64,000 nt of DNA from JAGQPD01 sp020426865. GTDB lineage: Bacteria > Planctomycetota > Planctomycetia > Pirellulales > Pirellulaceae. Of the stretch, positions 62,743 to 64,000 are shown piece after piece. The notes below the pieces were generated by a model. That model was not told the DNA's origin. It saw only the letters and a program-made list of their open reading frames with translations, and ran no database searches. Location of the stretch: assembly GCA_041399065.1 (NCBI GenBank), contig JAWKTN010000007.1:62001-126000 (forward strand), given 5' to 3'. The stretch's first letter is position 1; each line of letters starts with the position of its first letter. Both the position numbers and the translations under genes were made by a program.

Positions 62743-64000
62743 ATGCAATTCCTTCATCAACCGCTAACTTGGGGCTTCTTCCTGGTGTTGTTGCCAGTGT
62801 TGATCCATTTGATCAACCTGATGCGACAACGCCGCGTCCGGTGGGCGGCGATGGACTTCTTGTTGAAGGCGTACAAGAAACATCGCAAGTGGATCTGGCT
62901 GAAGCAATTGCTATTGTTGCTGCTGCGGATGTTGGCGGTGGCCGTGGTGGTGGCGATGCTGGCCAAGTTGGTTTCACAAGACCGCTGGTCGCAATGGTTG
63001 GGTGGTCAGACAACGCATCATATTCTCGTGCTCGACGACAGCCTATCGATGTCCGAGCGGCTGTCGACGGGAACGGTATTCGACCTGGCAACTCAGGCGA
63101 TCACACAATTGGCCGACAATCTGTCAGAACGTCCGGGACAACGCGTTACGTTGCTGCGCACGTCACAGGCGGCCCGTGCATGGCAGGCGGTGGAATCGGG
63201 CGAAGACCAGATGGATGCGGGTGGAGCGGCGGGACTGGTTGCCGATCTGAATGCCGTCTATGTCGACAGCGATTTTGCGGAAACGCTCGAAGAAAAACGC
63301 CGCGGATTTGACATTACGGATCTGTCCTATGGTCCGCGCGCCGCGCTGCAGCTCGTCTCCTCTCTCATTCAACAGAACGAAGATGAGCAACATGTCGTCT
63401 ATCTTGTTTCGGACTTTCGCCATCTTGATTGGGAGAGCCCGGAACAGGTGCGCGAGCTGTTGCAAAAGATGCAAACTCAAGGGGCCTCCATCCAGCTGGT
63501 ACGATGTGCGGCACAATCACAGGATAATCTGGCGATCACGGAGATCCGGCCCGAGCTTGGCACGCGTGCGGCCGGCGTACCGCTGATGGTGGACGTCACC
63601 GTCAAGAACTTCGGCGATCGTACGGCGCGACAGATACCAATCTCGATTCGACTCATAGACCATACCACCGACAAGCCTGCGAGTGATCCAGCCACGGCGA
63701 AGGGGACACCTAGTGATTTACCAGGTTTGTTGATTGACGAATTGCCACCAGGGGAATCGATAGTCCGCCATGCCCAAGTTTATTTCCCAGGTGCTGGGTA
63801 TCACGTCGTTCAGGCCAGCCTGCCGCCAGATACGATGGATCGCGACAATCAACGAGGTTGTGTGCTCCACATGCCCGACGCGATCTCGATTCTGATTGTC
63901 GACGGCGACGAGGATCAGATCCATGGTCGCTTTCTCACCGACGTTTTCCAACCGAATCCGCAAACTCGCACGGGAATCGCCCCCACGCTCCAGGTACCGG
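62743..64000 (+). CDS. BatA-like membrane vWA protein (partial, right edge)
   Basis: The open frame from ATG 62743 runs to the edge, at least 419 codons. It starts with the BatA N-terminal domain: FFLVLLPVLIHLINLMRQRRVRWAAMDFLLKAYKKHRK (here 12-49), then a membrane helix and ILVLDDSLSMSE near 96-107, a vWA/MIDAS motif. This is the third member of the MoxR-DUF58-vWA unit seen in planctomycetes. The rest is a membrane-distal beta-domain of the same family. The gene continues beyond the window. Confidence 0.9.
   Translation, partial: MQFLHQPLTWGFFLVLLPVLIHLINLMRQRRVRWAAMDFLLKAYKKHRKWIWLKQLLLLLLRMLAVAVVVAMLAKLVSQDRWSQWLGGQTTHHILVLDDSLSMSERLSTGTVFDLATQAITQLADNLSERPGQRVTLLRTSQAARAWQAVESGEDQMDAGGAAGLVADLNAVYVDSDFAETLEEKRRGFDITDLSYGPRAALQLVSSLIQQNEDEQHVVYLVSDFRHLDWESPEQVRELLQKMQTQGASIQLVRCAAQSQDNLAITEIRPELGTRAAGVPLMVDVTVKNFGDRTARQIPISIRLIDHTTDKPASDPATAKGTPSDLPGLLIDELPPGESIVRHAQVYFPGAGYHVVQASLPPDTMDRDNQRGCVLHMPDAISILIVDGDEDQIHGRFLTDVFQPNPQTRTGIAPTLQVP

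Noticed and set aside
1..64000. CRISPR arrays, tRNA and rRNA genes
   Set aside because: No regularly spaced direct repeats, no cloverleaf-type sequence with TTCGA loop and no rRNA signature were noticed on either strand.

Overview
The window reads as chromosomal DNA of a planctomycete, probably of the Pirellulales type. This is inferred from the gene content: a PEP-CTERM protein, pairs of membrane-anchored beta-propellers and di-haem cytochromes c, a 1604-residue PQQ-propeller/TPR protein, a MoxR-DUF58-BatA operon at the right end, many sulfotransferases, GC-rich genes and many weak ribosome binding sites. No rRNA, tRNA, CRISPR array, phage gene or transposase was seen.

Layout. 1-242: start of a nonribosomal peptide synthetase that runs off the left edge. 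564-1928: a PEP-CTERM protein and a small membrane protein. 2034-8915: a cassette of ABC transporter, family-5 nucleotidyltransferase, HPr-kinase-like ATPase, a 76-residue leader-type peptide and a PqqD-like carrier, split into two minus-strand blocks around a plus-strand polysaccharide-export pair. This set matches the accessory genes of phosphorylated lasso peptides (kinase, PqqD-like B1, nucleotidyltransferase, transporter) but has no cyclase or protease. 9230-15492: a five-gene minus-strand respiratory-type operon built from a duplicated propeller plus di-haem cytochrome module and a PQQ-like protein.

16025-32108: thirteen plus-strand genes, mostly overlapping or closely spaced. The first four (GTP cyclohydrolase II, RibD-type reductase, an unknown protein, a WD40 protein) resemble the core of toxoflavin-type azapteridine clusters. 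The rest build and sulfate an exopolysaccharide: sulfotransferase, Wzc-like co-polymerase with a degenerate P-loop, initiating sugar transferase, two glycosyltransferases, Wzy-like polymerase, second sulfotransferase, Gfo/Idh oxidoreductase and epimerase. 32405-43134 holds accessory genes: a SUMF1-type lipoprotein, a beta-helix protein, a methyltransferase, a glycosyltransferase-methyltransferase fusion, and a minus-strand group of sulfotransferase-like, PLP decarboxylase, ATP-grasp and NHL-propeller genes.

43250-50647: an adenylate-kinase-like protein, a tetra-haem cytochrome and the ccmE-F-A-B-C-D cytochrome c maturation operon. CcmE has the rare CxxxY haem-attachment motif. 50731-53700 is an accessory stretch with three genes of unknown function and several strong inverted repeats. 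53700-55192: a Tat-exported phosphoesterase and an HU-family protein with its terminator. 55680-64000: the giant PQQ/TPR protein, then moxR, a DUF58 gene and the start of a BatA-like gene cut by the right edge.

All functional statements come from reading motifs in the sequence and remembered family knowledge; no database search was run.
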